From positions 9,991,483 to 10,055,482 of the forward strand of contig NC_134541.1 of the NCBI RefSeq assembly GCF_050624435.1: 64,000 nt of DNA, written 5' to 3'. Positions 11,300-21,644 of the stretch are shown piece by piece; the stretch's first letter is position 1; each line of letters opens with the position of its first letter. A model generated the notes under the pieces. That model was not told the DNA's origin. It saw nothing but the letters and a program-made list of their open reading frames with translations, and did not search any database. Origin of the DNA: Tenrec ecaudatus. Its lineage: Eukaryota; Chordata; Mammalia; Afrosoricida; Tenrecidae. The translations under genes and the position numbers were made by a program.

Positions 11300-11981
11300 C
11301 AAACAGGAATTAGAGACTCGCCTCCGGCTAAATTCGGGGGTGGGGGTGGGGGAATGAGTCCCCGTGGAGCAAGCCCGTGGAGGAGAGAATCACTGAAGAA
11401 GAAAATAAAGATGACAAGGCTGTTGCTTCTTAATAAACCTGATCACATTTCCAGCATGCATTATTTATTACTTCTCTTTCGCTGATTTATTGTCCTAAAA
11501 CACATAATCTAATATGAATAGCAGCACACACACGCCTGCACCAAAGCCCCTGCCACTTGCTCCTGGGAAACCGGCCCCAGAACACAGAGGGACCCCACAC
11601 TGGTCAGGAGACCACCATGTTAAAGACCCGGCCAAGGTTAGCTCTTCATCTGGGTGACGCCCCTTCTCCCCTCCCCAACCCCTTCCATTTCATCCTCTTC
11701 CCAAGATGCACAAATAGGGTCAAATCATTATCATCAAAGTGACAGTGTTCATCACCATCTATGCGTGAGGAAGCACTGTCTATGACAGCCGTCAGCTGTA
11801 CCCGAGCGCCGTCCCCCAGCTGTAGTGGGTTGCCCGGCGGTGGTGGTGGTGTGTGTGGTGCTATGATGTTAGAAGCTACGCCCCTGGCATTTCAAACACC
11901 TGCAGCATACCCCACATGAGGGGGGCAGGTTACACTGGACTTGCCAGACTAGGAATACAGGCTTGGGAATCTATTTCCTGA
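11300..11981. other. Unclassified stretch, no gene seen
   Basis: It holds a GGGGT run near 11334-11353 and AT-rich text at 11400-11520. No repeat family or coding signal is recognised. Confidence 0.35.
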
Positions 11982-12290
11982 CGTTGTTGTTAGGAGCTGT
12001 AAGTTGGTTCTGACCCATAGCAACCCTGTGGACAACAGAACAAAACCCTGCCCAGACCTGCACCAGTCTTACAATTGCTCTCATGTTTGAGCCCCTTGCT
12101 GCGACCACCATGCCAATCCATCTTGTTGAGGGTCTTCCCCTTTTTCGATATCCCGCTCTTTAACCAAACATGACGTCCTCCTCCAGGGACTGGTCTATCC
12201 TGACAACATGTCCAAATTAGGTAAGGTGAAGTCTCGCCATCCTTGCCTCTAAGGAGTATCCTGGCCTTATTCTTCTGAGAGCCATGTAGT
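11982..12290 (-). mobile_element. RTE (BovB-like) LINE 3' end, inverted-pair left arm
   Basis: It begins with the reversed RTE tail ('gttgttgttaggagctgtaa'), then 'gttctgacccatagcaaccc', 'caatccatcttgttgagggt', 'ctccagggactggtctatcc' and 'gtctcgccatccttgcctct'. These are the closing ~300 bp of the element on the minus strand. A second RTE end faces it in the opposite orientation at 12.56-12.83 kb. Confidence 0.85.
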
Positions 12291-12559
12291 TAGCCCATGA
12301 AAGCCATTGGACCACAACAGATGTTTGTCCAATGGTGCACCGGAGGATGACCCTCCGGGTTTGGAAAGCACTCTACATGCGCAGTGACCATCACCACGGG
12401 TTTGAGCATCCCCGTTGTTGTGAAGAGGCGTGGGGCCGGGCAACGTTGTGCACACTGGACATGGGAGGGCCCTGAACTGGAGTTAACTTGACAGCCACTG
12501 AAACCAGCGCACATGAGTAATCGCTTCCTATTGCCGACCGTGCCGGCAAGGCAAGCGCA

Positions 12560-12830
12560 CGTCCTGCTCATCTGGGGACCAAAGACGACTGGACGCATTT
12601 GTATGATGGTACTGGCAAAGAGGATTGCAAGCTGTCTAAAGAACAAGCACATCTGTCTTGGAAGAAACATCTGTCTTGGAGGCAAGGATGGTGAGACCAT
12701 GGAACAAGCGCCTTCCTCTTTTTCAATGCCCTTCCACCCTTCCAAGCACGGGCGGTGTCGTGTTCTGTTGCACATAGGATTACTGTGAGTTGTAGATGGC
12801 CTGATGGCACCCAACAACAACAACAACAAT
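12560..12830 (+). mobile_element. RTE (BovB-like) LINE 3' end, inverted-pair right arm
   Basis: Plus-strand RTE ending: 'catctgtcttggaagaaaca', 'aggcaaggatggtgagacca', 'gtgttctgttgcacatagga' and 'gatggcctgatggcacccaa', closing in the ACA-trinucleotide tail typical of RTE. A frame of 196 codons on the other strand overlaps it and is an artefact. Confidence 0.75.
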
Positions 12831-12864
12831 ATTTTGGGGAGTGGAAGCTCAGAGAGTTGTAGGG

Positions 12865-12960
12865 ATTTTCCTGAAGTCACTCAGGTGCCTGGCGGCAGAG
12901 GGCATGCTTCAGTTACTCAATGGCCCGGCCATTGTCCAGTGTAGCTTATCCACGAGTGGG
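12865..12960 (-). repeat. MIR fragment, weak
   Basis: The text 'attttcctgaagtcactcag' and the following 'ctggcggcagagggcatg' resemble the reversed MIR core ('cttgcccaaggtcacacagctagtaagtg...'). The match is short and uncertain. Confidence 0.35.
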
Positions 12961-13349
12961 TAAGCCGGAGCTTGAGTCAGGTGGTCCGCGACCAGGACCC
13001 AGGTACTTCTTCACTAAACAGGCTGCCTTTTCCACTTAAAATGTGCTTTGCAATCAGTCAGCCTTGTGACTGTGGCTCTAGCTCCTCTTGTAACTTGTTT
13101 TACTCCTTTCTTCAAACAGTTTCACTAGAATATAATTCACATATACGAATCGTGGATCCTTCTCGAGGCTGACAGGGGTTTCAGTCCTAAGCATCCCCTG
13201 TGTTAAGAAAATGATCATTGCTATTATGGTATAAACACGATAAGCTACTCTCAATCATACACAATAAAGGCTCCCTCTTTTTTGGGGGGGGGCACCGCTC
13301 CCAGTGGCCTAAAGACAGGCAAGCAACACAGAACTACCCATCTATATCT
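12961..13349. other. Mostly unclassified, weak old-L1 similarity
   Basis: Around 13100-13165, 'tagaatataattcacatata' resembles the 'gaggtataattcacatacca' text of old mammalian L1 3' regions. The rest is unclassified. A G-run lies at about 13282-13290. Confidence 0.3.
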
Positions 13350-13531
13350 ATGGCCATCGAGTCAGTTCCAGTTCATAGACACCCTCAGGATAGCACAGAA
13401 CTGCGCCACAGGCTTCCCAAGACTGTCATCTTAGTAAAGGACGCTGCCGCCTCTTTCTCCTGTGGGCAGCCGGTGAGCTTGAACCACTGGCCTTTAAGTG
13501 ACCAGCCAAGTGCTAACTGCTGAGCTCTTTG
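13350..13531 (-). repeat. AfroSINE-type SINE, type a
   Basis: A nearly complete reverse-strand copy: 'atggccatcgagtcagttcc', 'gatagcacagaactgcgcca', 'cggtgagcttgaaccactgg', then the tRNA head remnant 'agccaagtgctaactgctga'. Confidence 0.8.
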
Positions 13532-13820
13532 CTTAGCTGCACAGACACCTTTTATTGGCTTCCATTCCAAGCTAGAAATGAGGGTAAAGTGAGCCCGGAG
13601 CTCTTTTGAAGCTGTTGGCTTATTGAGGAAGATCAAGTGAGTCAGATCAGAGGTCTGTGTTGTAGACCAAAGGTCAAGCTGAAGGAGGCCAGGGCCCTGG
13701 GCTGGTCAGGGAGATGGATTATGGAGCAGAGAGTCGGGACTCACCAGCACCAAAGGTCATGCTGAAATCGCCCTGGCAACACTGAGAACATGACTTGGGC
13801 CTCACACACTGACTTTTGTT

Positions 13821-13862
<42 letters not shown>

Positions 13863-13879
13863 ACGTGTGTGTGTGTGTT
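13821..13879 (+). repeat. (GT)n microsatellite
   Basis: About 58 bp of GT repeat with one GCAC interruption that keeps the purine/pyrimidine alternation. The left flank holds a short CA run ('cacacactgac') that could pair with the GT tract. Confidence 0.95.
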
Positions 13880-13939
13880 TTGGATGGTAATGATAAATCA
13901 TTTATGTGGAAAATCAGGAAGGTAGGGGAAATCATTTCA

Positions 13940-14580
13940 GAAACACTGAGGAAAATAGGATCCTAACAACCGAGTAATAAGATGACATAGAAATATACTA
14001 TTTGGGCATTTGCCTATAATTGTACTATCTATAGCTATAATACACCCATTCCTCATGCATCCACAGGGTTAAGGTCCAAAGGCCAGGCTGTTACGTGAGA
14101 ATCAGCAATATGCAAAAACAGAAGATGCGCGTGTGTCAGATCACTCACAAATCATTGCACAGGGACCAGATCTCATCACTACAAGAAGGCTCGGCTATGG
14201 AGAACTATGGCCCAGCCACGGGGGCGCACAGCCTTCACGACCACAGCCAGCAGCTCTCTCGTCTCGCAGCTTGGTGCTCATTACTGCCAGGCGTGTGCCA
14301 CGAATGTTCACATACTCAGCTAGCAGGTTTCTTACTATCGTGGTCAGTGCGACATGTCAGAACACGAGGGAGTCAGCAAGGGAGGGGCCACAGACATATT
14401 ATTTTATAATTGAACTTTGTCTCACGGACTTTCATCTATTGGGAACCTTTTGCTTCATGAGCACGGATCTGTGAGCGTGGGTGTGGTTATTGTTGAGAGG
14501 ACGGGCCGCAAAATGCACTCTGTTCAGCAGCTTCTCCAAGGACAATTCAGTGATACGGATGGTGTTCTTTGAGTTGTGCA
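13940..14580. other. Unclassified stretch, no gene seen
   Basis: AT-rich at first, then mixed. Frames of about 100 codons exist on the plus strand near 14100-14470 without a recognisable domain. Confidence 0.35.
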
Positions 14581-14582
14581 AC

Positions 14583-14630
14583 CGTCCTCCTCCTCCTCCT
14601 CCTCCGCTTCCTCCTCCTCCTCCTCCCCCC
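14583..14630 (+). repeat. (CCT)n microsatellite
   Basis: Two CCT blocks separated by 'ccgctt', followed by a C-run. Translated, this gives poly-Pro, poly-Ser or poly-Gly frames on both strands. Confidence 0.9.
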
Positions 14631-14790
14631 CACAGACACAAACTCACTGCCCCCTTAAGATTTCAATCTACTCTTTCAACTTGCCCTCGTCAAGCCAATT
14701 CCATATCATTTTTAAAAGAACGTCGTCAGAATCGATTCCGTGGCAGCTGGTTTTGGGATAATGCTCCAGGCAGACGCTTGTACTAGTTAA

Positions 14791-14990
14791 GAAGCTCCGA
14801 GGACAGAGTGGTTTGTTTAGGAGTTGGGCTGCTACAAGGTCAGGAGTCTGAAGCCTTGTGGGGAAAAGGATGCGGCTTTCTGCCCCTGGAAAGATGTTCG
14901 ATCTTGGAAACCCACCGGGCAGTTCACTTCCTGCCCCTGGAGTCACCGTGAGTCAGAATGGACTTGATGGCAGTGAGTTTGTTTGGTTCT
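14791..14990 (+). repeat. AfroSINE-type SINE, nearly full length
   Basis: A plus-strand copy: a degraded tRNA head at 'gaagctccgaggacagagtg', then 'tgggctgctacaaggtcagg', 'ggatgcggctttctgcccct', 'cttggaaacccaccgggcag', and the tail 'gtgagtcagaatggacttga', ending in a T-rich 'gtttgtttggttct'. Confidence 0.85.
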
Positions 14991-15104
14991 AAGAAGATAT
15001 TTTGGTTTTCAAGGTTTTGCGTTCACCAGCCTCCACAGCTCTGCAAACTCTGGCATTCATGAGAGTGTGATGAGCAGGAGGTTTTCATGGTGGGTGTATC
15101 GTGC

Positions 15105-15530
15105 AGTTTTAATATTTTAAACTTTTTTATTAGACATATTTTTACATATATCTTAGTGTGGCAAGCCTTTGCTCAGTTCCTAGCAATGGAATTATTGAGT
15201 CATAGACCGTGTTCACTTCAGAGGCATTTGATAATGTTACCAAGATGTTCTCCAGAGGGTGTTACCAATTTGGACAATTTCCACAGCATATGAAAATGCT
15301 CATGCTTATTTCTCTCAAACGCCCCAATACTGGACATTAGCAGGAGCCTTCATGAGCAACTTGGCAGCCAAAGTCACGCCAATAATAATAATACAAATAC
15401 TAGTGATACCTTGTTGGGCAAGTTGCATTTCTTTGCTGATACTTAGAGATAAATGTGGATGTCTAGTTCCTTTTAGATGCCAATGAAGCGATGCGTGTCT
15501 ATCTACCTCCTTTTATGTCATTGTATCCTC
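15105..15530 (+). mobile_element. Ancient L1 (L1M-type) fragment
   Basis: The text 'tcctagcaatggaattattg', 'tcatagaccgtg', 'accaagatgttctccagagg' and 'gttaccaatttggacaattt' follows the widely dispersed old mammalian L1 sequence. In that sequence 'taggagtgggattgctggatcata' leads to 'ccaaagtggttgtaccaatttacactcc'. It is heavily diverged and non-coding. Confidence 0.55.
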
Positions 15531-15609
15531 GTTGGTGGCACTGTCGAGTTGTTTTCCTTGGAGAGTACCCGCATGAGACAAAGGAGAAGTGCATCACACG
15601 ACGGCCTTG

Positions 15610-15725
15610 ATGGGAATTTTTAGGGAAGCAGGTGGCCTGGTCTTTTCCCTGCAGGACCACAGGGGGGGCCCACCTGGCAACCTGTCAGCAGAGAGGCACT
15701 TAACCTGCTGTGCCACCAGAGCCCC
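15610..15725 (-). repeat. AfroSINE-type SINE, head half
   Basis: Reverse-strand type b head: 'gcaggtggcctggtcttttc', 'ccacctggcaacctgtcagc', then 'gcacttaacctgctgtgcca', ending at 'ccagagcccc'. Confidence 0.75.
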
Positions 15726-16285
15726 TTTGCATACATCTATATGCATATACGTACAGACACGCCGACATAACGCCACCTATTGTCTTAAACGTTAAAAAGA
15801 AACAAAGAACTAGTAACCACAACTACAGACGCCACTGGCCCTGACAGACAAACAAGCACTGGCCAAGGCAAGAAACAAAAGCAGCCAAGCAGCCACGGTA
15901 TGGGATTTGATGCTCCAGGGCAGCTGTGGGGTACGGGGCGAGTAGCAGCCGACCCAAAACTTTTACTATTTTCTAAGAGTTGAGGCTTCTTTGAGCTTAT
16001 TTAACAGAGCACTGGCCCAAAGTGGGTTGAGCTAATGTCCTCTGTGGAAGAGCTCCCAAGCAAGGGCCCCCTGCCCCCTCCACTCTTGGATTTATAAAGA
16101 TGACCATATTCTTTCCTGGGGAAGATGTTCATGCTCATAAGGGTCATTTATGGGTCAGGCTGATTCAAGAAGAAATCCGCAAACCAGCAACAAAGTATAT
16201 CCATATGGCGACTTGATTCACCTTAGTCTGTGAATGCGTGGAATGACCCATTAGATCATGCCTCCATTTCATGGTTCAGCCCTGC
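15726..16285. other. Unclassified stretch, no gene seen
   Basis: There is no gene or repeat family that I recognise. Confidence 0.35.
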
Positions 16286-16390
16286 GACCATGGTTAAGTC
16301 ATGTCAAGCTTTTCTGAGCTTCAGCTTCTTCACTGTCATCTATGAGGTAGTCATAAATATTGTACCTTCTTACCGGGTTGATAGGACCAC
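16286..16390 (+). repeat. MIR
   Basis: The core order matches MIR: 'tggttaagtcatgtcaagct' (for 'gggcaagtcacttaacctct'), 'ctgagcttcagcttcttcac', 'tgtcatctatgaggtagtca', then 'gtaccttcttaccgggttg'. An old tRNA-derived SINE shared by all mammals. Confidence 0.65.
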
Positions 16391-16411
16391 CCAAAGACAT
16401 TATGGAAGCTA

Positions 16412-16625
16412 AGAACTGGACTGTCTTGGAAGAAGTCCATCCAGAATGCTACTGAGAAGAAAGGATGGTGAGACACCATCTCACATAGGATGGACACATT
16501 ATCAGGAGAGACGGGTCCTTGGAAAAAGGACATCATGCTTAATAAAGCAGAGGGGCAGTAGAAACGAGGAAGGCGCCCAACAAGATGGAATGACACAGTG
16601 GCTGCAACAATGGACTCCACCCTCA
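16412..16625 (+). mobile_element. RTE (BovB-like) LINE 3' fragment
   Basis: Plus-strand RTE text: 'ctgtcttggaagaagtccat', 'ccagaatgctactgagaaga', 'ggatggtgagacaccatctc', 'aaaaaggacatcatgcttaa' and 'atggaatgacacagtggctg'. It stops before the terminal tail. Confidence 0.85.
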
Positions 16626-16894
16626 GAGTACCCCTCCTCAGAGTACCCCATCTTCCTGGAGTCTCTATCTCATGATTCCTCAGCTTTTCTTCGGCTTTCT
16701 TTATAGCACTGAGCACTATCCCTGAGTCCTTTAGTCGACGGTAAGTCAGGTGGAAGTTAGGACCTCTTCTGTCTCATTGAACACATGTTTAGCACCAAGT
16801 ACAGGGACTGATACTTAGCAGGCATGCACGAACACATATATGCAGCCGTACCACCAGGAGCTCAGTTGGCTAATCTTGCTGTTTCTCTTTTTCC

Positions 16895-17015
16895 TCTCTG
16901 TCCATTTCTCCCTTCCTCCCTCCATCCCTCCCTCCTTCCCTCTCTCCCTCTCTCCACCCCTCCTTCCCTCCCTCCCTCCCTCCCTCCTTTCCTCCTCTCC
17001 TTTCTTTCTTCAGCA
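16895..17015 (+). repeat. (CCCT/TTCC)n pyrimidine tract
   Basis: An imperfect TCCC/TTCC tetranucleotide array of about 115 bp. It yields Ser/Pro/Leu-rich frames that should be ignored. Confidence 0.85.
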
Positions 17016-17344
17016 AGTAAGGAACATGCCAGGACGACATTAAGAAAGGACGGTGCCCTTGCAAGAGTCCAGGGTCCAGACTTCTGTCTTCATTTGACGC
17101 CTCTCCCTTCTTCCCCCAATCACTGGGCTTCCGCCCCCATCATGCGTCCAGTGGGGACCCAGTGGGCCTTGTTTGGGTTCCCAGCTTGCTTGCCAAGCAC
17201 CTCACACGATGACCCAAGACTCCATTGTCTGCAGACTTCTGAGCTCGGCCCTATTTTATGTTTCTGTAAAATATGCTACTTTGTTTCAAGATCTGCTGCT
17301 GTCCACCAAAAATACAACTCTGTTACTAACCCTGCCAGCTTCTG

Positions 17345-17600
17345 AATGATACCTTTGTGGACACTAAAAACAATTTAATGGCATGTCACAATAGCAATTC
17401 ACTCTGTTAATAGCCCCGCTCAATAATACTATATTGCATAAGCCTCCTCCAGTCGTCTGACAAATAATTCACCTTTACTCATTCCACAGCAAGTTTCCAT
17501 TTCACTAACAAATATCTCTCTCCCCGAGCCTACAAATATTCAGCATCTCTGCGCTGTGACAAGAGCTACTTTTCATTTATTTATTTATTTTATTTCATCT
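17345..17600. other. Candidate conserved non-coding element
   Basis: An AT-rich, repeat-free block between simple repeats. It contains many short transcription-factor-like cores ('aacaatttaatggcatgtca', 'ctcaataatactatattgca', 'gacaaataattcaccttta'). No open frame crosses it, and it ends in an ATTT run. Its texture contrasts with the repeat-worn flanks. Conservation is not testable here. Confidence 0.35.
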
Positions 17601-18066
17601 CTGTGGAGGAGGTCAGTGGGTATCATGTTTCTATTACCTCCCGCCGACCCTGGCCCAATGACCATCTTTTTCCACGTACCCGGTGCGGGGACAGCATAGC
17701 CGCTGAGTCCCTGCTTGCATACAGCGGGGGTGGGGTGGGGGGTGGGGGGGTGAAGGTGTGTGGGGGGGCAGAAAGCGTCATGATCCTCCCGTGGGCACGA
17801 GGAGTGGTGACTTCACAGACACTGCTCTGTCACACCTGATGGACCCATGGGTATGAGTTTAGCGGTCCGAAGCCGGGACATCTCTGGAGAGTCGGTTCTG
17901 CTCTCTCGCACTGTTCCTTTCAAGGACCGCCCCCCCCCAGGTTCACTACCCGGGGGGGCTGAGGGCCACCGAGGGTCCTATGAATCCAGGAGGCTCTGAC
18001 ATGTGGTTACAAAGCGGAAAAAATTACCCGGAATTGTAGCTCCACTAACTGCTACCTGGTGACGGA
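17601..18066. other. GC-rich stretch with G-runs, no gene seen
   Basis: Clusters of GGGG/GGTGGGG at 17726-17768 could form G-quadruplexes. Nothing coding is recognised. Confidence 0.35.
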
Positions 18067-18235
18067 GCCCCGGGAACGTGGTGCTGAGCAGATGGGCGGT
18101 TAATCTCAGAGTCACAGGAGCGAGGCTTTGTGAGTTTGCAAAGAGTGCCGGTCTCAGAAACTCTCAGGGGGTACTCCCCTCTGCCCGACGGGGTCGCCGT
18201 CAGTTGGCGCTGATGCCATGGCAGTGAGCGCTTGA
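18067..18235 (+). repeat. AfroSINE-type SINE, diverged
   Basis: Plus-strand order: 'ggagccccgggaacgtggtg' (head), 'aggagcgaggctttgtgagt', 'ccggtctcagaaactctcag', then 'ggggtcgccgtcagttggcg' and 'gatgccatggcagtgagcg' (tail). Confidence 0.65.
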
Positions 18236-18669
18236 ACTTCTCCCGGAGAGTGATGGTTTCCTGCCCTGCTGAGTGTCAGCAAAGACTGACAGGACCGGTG
18301 CCTTTCACCCCAATCAAGCCACAGCTGCCTTCGTACCCCATAGCCGGGACACTGAAACAGCAGCCACACGTGTCCCTGCTAAAGTCACCACCACTTCCGG
18401 CCCACAGCTGGGGCTTGCTGTTGAGGGCTTCAATCAAGAAGCACATACGTTGCAATATCAACAAAGTGCTTGCTGAAAAACTGTATGTTGATTTTCTTTA
18501 GAATTTTTTTAGCATCCGTTTTCTATGTCACCTTTGGGGTTTTTATTGTCTGTATGGAAAATCAGGATGCTGAGAAGGGGTGCAGGGGGGCTCACCCAAC
18601 TGCCAAGGGGGGCGAACACTCATAGGGAACAGTCCCTGAAGATGCCCCTCTACCTCCGCTGCAGGGCGT

Positions 18670-18845
18670 AGGAGCCCCAGTGATGTCGCTGCTAACCTCA
18701 AGGTCAGTGGTGTGAACCCACCAGCTGCTCCTTGGGAGAAAGATGAGGCTGTCGACGCCCATAAAGGTTCTCAAGTATCAGAAACCCACCTGGAAAGTTC
18801 TACGCTATGAGTCAGAATCAGCTTAATAGCAGTGAGTTTGGTTTT
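18670..18845 (+). repeat. AfroSINE-type SINE
   Basis: A well-preserved plus-strand copy: head 'aggagccccagtgatg', 'gctgctaacctcaaggtcag', 'ccaccagctgctccttggga', 'gaaagatgaggctgtcgacg', tail 'atgagtcagaatcagcttaa' and 'cagtgagtttggttttgg'. Confidence 0.9.
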
Positions 18846-18894
18846 GGAGTTGGCAGAAGGTTGTAATAAGAAAGATTTGGTGATTGGAAGTCAA

Positions 18895-19945
18895 GCACAT
18901 TTGGACACTTTGGTAGTTACATAATCTGTTGTCAAGTTGAGATTTAAGAGTGAAGGGGTGGAGTTTAGCCTGTCAATCAGGTCGCAGCTTGATGACCCCA
19001 TTTGGAGGCACTAAGGAGATAAATAGCTCGCTGGAGGTGGGACACATGCTCACTCCCTGTGAGACATCATTGACGATGAGCCTGGTGGAGCTATGCAGAT
19101 GCAGCCAGAGCCTTGGGAGCTGGGGGAGCAACGTGGAGACCCTTGCCAGCACTGAGATACTTCCAGCACCACTGGGTCCACAGGACTTCCCACCCACTGG
19201 CCCGGGATCTTCCTGAATTTGGCATTATTGGATGGCTGTGTGAGTCTCAAGAGGAATTTATGGACTAGACTAGTATTGGACATATGGGTGTGTTAGTCTG
19301 GGTACTTTGAAGAAACAAATCCACAGAAACCCACATATAAGAGAGAGTTTTATATAAAGGCTAAGTGCACATCAAGAAAACATCCCAACCCAGTGCTGCC
19401 CAAGCCCACAAGTCCAACATTAACCCATAGGTCCGACACCAATACACAAAGTCCTCCTCCATCTCACAAAACACATGCAATGATGCTGACTGCAGGGGGA
19501 AAGCTGAGTCAGTGAAAAGGTAATCATATCAACGCTGGCTGGGTCTCCACATGGCTGCTCCAGCACCCAGAGCTGCATGGAGGTAGGTCCATATGGCTTC
19601 TCCTCAGGGATGTCTTGCAGGAAGTGAACCTTGTCATCTAAAGCAGGGAACTGCTAAGGCAGCTACACCCTGGTCTGACCATCAGAAAGCAAAAGACCCG
19701 AGAACTCGAAAGGCGAGGCTCACTGAGCCATTTATCCCTCTGCACTTCAATTAACCCCACATGTGTTTATCAGCCAGGTTGGCACAATAAACTAACTATA
19801 TCCAATACTGGGCTTAGGGACTTGATCTAGTCTAGGCTGTGACGTTTTCTCAACATACACTTGCTCTTGTATATAACACTCTTCCTTATACACATATGTA
19901 TGTCTCCCTGGATTTGTTTCCCCAGGCACCCCTGCCCAACACAAA
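18895..19945 (+). repeat. Family X repeat, copy 2, split by a nested copy
   Basis: The left part (about 18895-19288) carries the family landmarks 'gggtggagtttagcctgtca', 'cagcttgatgaccccatttg', 'gctcgctggaggtggg' and 'cagcactgagatacttccag'. The right part resumes at about 19801 with 'ggcttagggacttgatctag' and 'ttgctcttgtatataacact'. Between them lies an inverted copy of the same family. Comparison with the 38.8 kb copy shows where the two halves once joined. Confidence 0.75.
19289..19800 (-). repeat. Family X repeat, inverted copy nested in copy 2
   Basis: It starts at 'tgtgttagtctgggtacttt' and ends at about 'aataaactaactata', ~510 bp. Read backwards it carries the same landmarks ('cccacaagtccaacattaac' against 'taatattggacttatggac'). 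It also preserves a segment ('gagccatttatccctctgca') corresponding to the left part of the other copies. This is the longest single copy in the window. No clear target-site duplication was found. Confidence 0.65.
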
Positions 19946-20299
19946 CCCTAATCCAGATTATCTAATGACAACACCGCCATTTCCACTCTCACCCGCATGG
20001 GCCAGTCTGGCACTGCTCAAAGCTTCATGGGAGTTACACACATCAGGTCCTCACACCCATCCTGTGAGAGGGGCCTCACTCCATAGAAAGGTGTCGGGCC
20101 TCGGAGGGGCAGGGTAACATACCCCTCATTACTCTGGCGGTAAGCTGGGTGCGGTGGTGGGGGTGGGTAGATGGACCTCGCTCTTTTAACTTTCTTTTTG
20201 GGGGGGTTGAAAGTATCCTCCACACAACATCCACTGTACCCAAGAGTTCACCATGTCCAAGTCAGTGAAATCATGGGGACGGCCTTCGAGTGGTGCCAT

Positions 20300-20485
20300 G
20301 TTCTTCACAACCTGTGCCAAACCGTTTCACCAGCCTTCGCCCCACCCCCACCGGTTCAGGTGCTGTGGTCCATTTAATCAAACGTAGATCATGCTTGGGG
20401 CACAGTGTTTTGGGCCGACACCCTGTCCTGGGGAGGGGGAACTCTGGGGTCGGAGTTGAGTTGACGGCAGTGGGCTTGCTGTTCG
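20300..20485 (+). repeat. AfroSINE-type SINE, weak
   Basis: Only the tail is convincing ('tcggagttgagttgacggca', then 'gtgggcttgctgttcg'), preceded by 'ccctgtcctggggaggggga'. The head is not recognisable with certainty. Confidence 0.4.
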
Positions 20486-20784
20486 CTTTTTCATGATGTA
20501 GCTGAAAGATGGCAACAGGACACAGTTTCAGTGAGGGGCTTAACGACTTACAGCCTCAAGGGAGGGCTCACTGTGAACCTCTAGCCTTGACTGCCGACGA
20601 CACCAGGCAGCCATCGTGAGAACCAGAGGAAGTGTTCCCTCCACAGCACTCCTTTCTTCCTCCCACGCCTCATTTGTAGGCCTGACGCTTGTCTGTGTCC
20701 TCGCACTTTAGATGGGAGACGGAGCTTAAGGAGAGACACATTAATTGCCCAATGTGATCCTGCTTGGAAGCCATGGCACAGCTT

Positions 20785-20880
20785 GCCGCCTGCTTTTGGT
20801 AAATAAAGTTTTATTGAAACTTTGGTTGTCTGTGGCCGGTTTCACCCTATGGGAGCGTAGGTGAGTGAAACAGCACAGAA
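20785..20880 (+). repeat. Old mammalian interspersed repeat fragment
   Basis: 'aataaagttttattgaaact' followed by 'tggttgtctgtggccggttt' resembles a common old mammalian repeat. In that family 'aataaaactttatttacaaaaacaggcggcgggcc' is the signature. A second fragment is at 53.5 kb. I cannot name the family with certainty. Confidence 0.45.
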
Positions 20881-21364
20881 ACCCTGCAGCTCCTCCCCCT
20901 CGCCCCACCAAAGGTCCCTCCCGCAAACCTAACACACGGCTTCAAAGAAAGTAAAATTGAAATGGACTTGGAGTCGTCAGAGACCAACAAGCTCATCTCC
21001 AACAAGCAAACAAAAAGAAACCTTGCAGCCTCCGAAGCCTAAACTGTTGACCTTGTTCCTCTGCTGCTGCTGTTAACTCTGTCCTGTTCCGTGTCCCCCA
21101 CTCCTTGCTGAGTGCTGTCTTGGAAGGTAAGCCCCTCACCCCTCCGTGTGCTACCTGGGGAGAATGGTATTGGCACCTTAGGCTGGTTATCAAGGTGAGA
21201 GGCCTGGAGAGGGGTCAATGCAGGTCCCAGCATGCAATACATGTTCAGGACATTCCAGTACACCGACAGCGTTCGGCCAACGGAAAGGATGGCCGTTCAG
21301 ATTCGCCTAGTGGCTCTTTGGGTGACATCGGGTGATTGCCTCCTCTAGGGGTGATAACCTCAGG
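20881..21364. other. Single-copy-looking stretch, no gene seen
   Basis: Nothing is recognised beyond a short CTG run near 21061-21072. Confidence 0.35.
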
Positions 21365-21570
21365 CTCAGCGGCACCCAGCTGTATTACTCTTAGTGGAGA
21401 AGTTGTACCATTGGCTAATTTACCCTGCTCACAACCAAACCTTCATAGGTTCGAGCCCGAACCTCGACACCTTGCCGGAACAGCCTGGCAATCTACTTCC
21501 CAAAGCAAAGCAGCCCTTGCAAGCCCTGCGGAGCCCAGCTCTCCGCTGATATGCACAGGCCCATCAGCTC
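21365..21570 (+). repeat. AfroSINE-type SINE, diverged, type b
   Basis: Marks are 'ccttcataggttcgagcccg' (TψC-like), 'gcctggcaatctacttccca', 'aagcaaagcagcccttgcaa' and 'ccctgcggagcccagctctc'. These follow the plus-strand type b order, but the copy is strongly diverged. Confidence 0.55.
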
Positions 21571-21644
21571 ACTGGGGATAGTTGACAGGCCTCCGGTGGT
21601 TCAGTCAGAGGACTCCAACCTTTCATGAGCGAGCCCTGCTCTCT

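Noticed and set aside
12290..12880. 196-codon minus-strand frame over RTE sequence
   Set aside because: It is antisense to the plus-strand RTE end at 12560-12830, so it cannot be the element's own protein.
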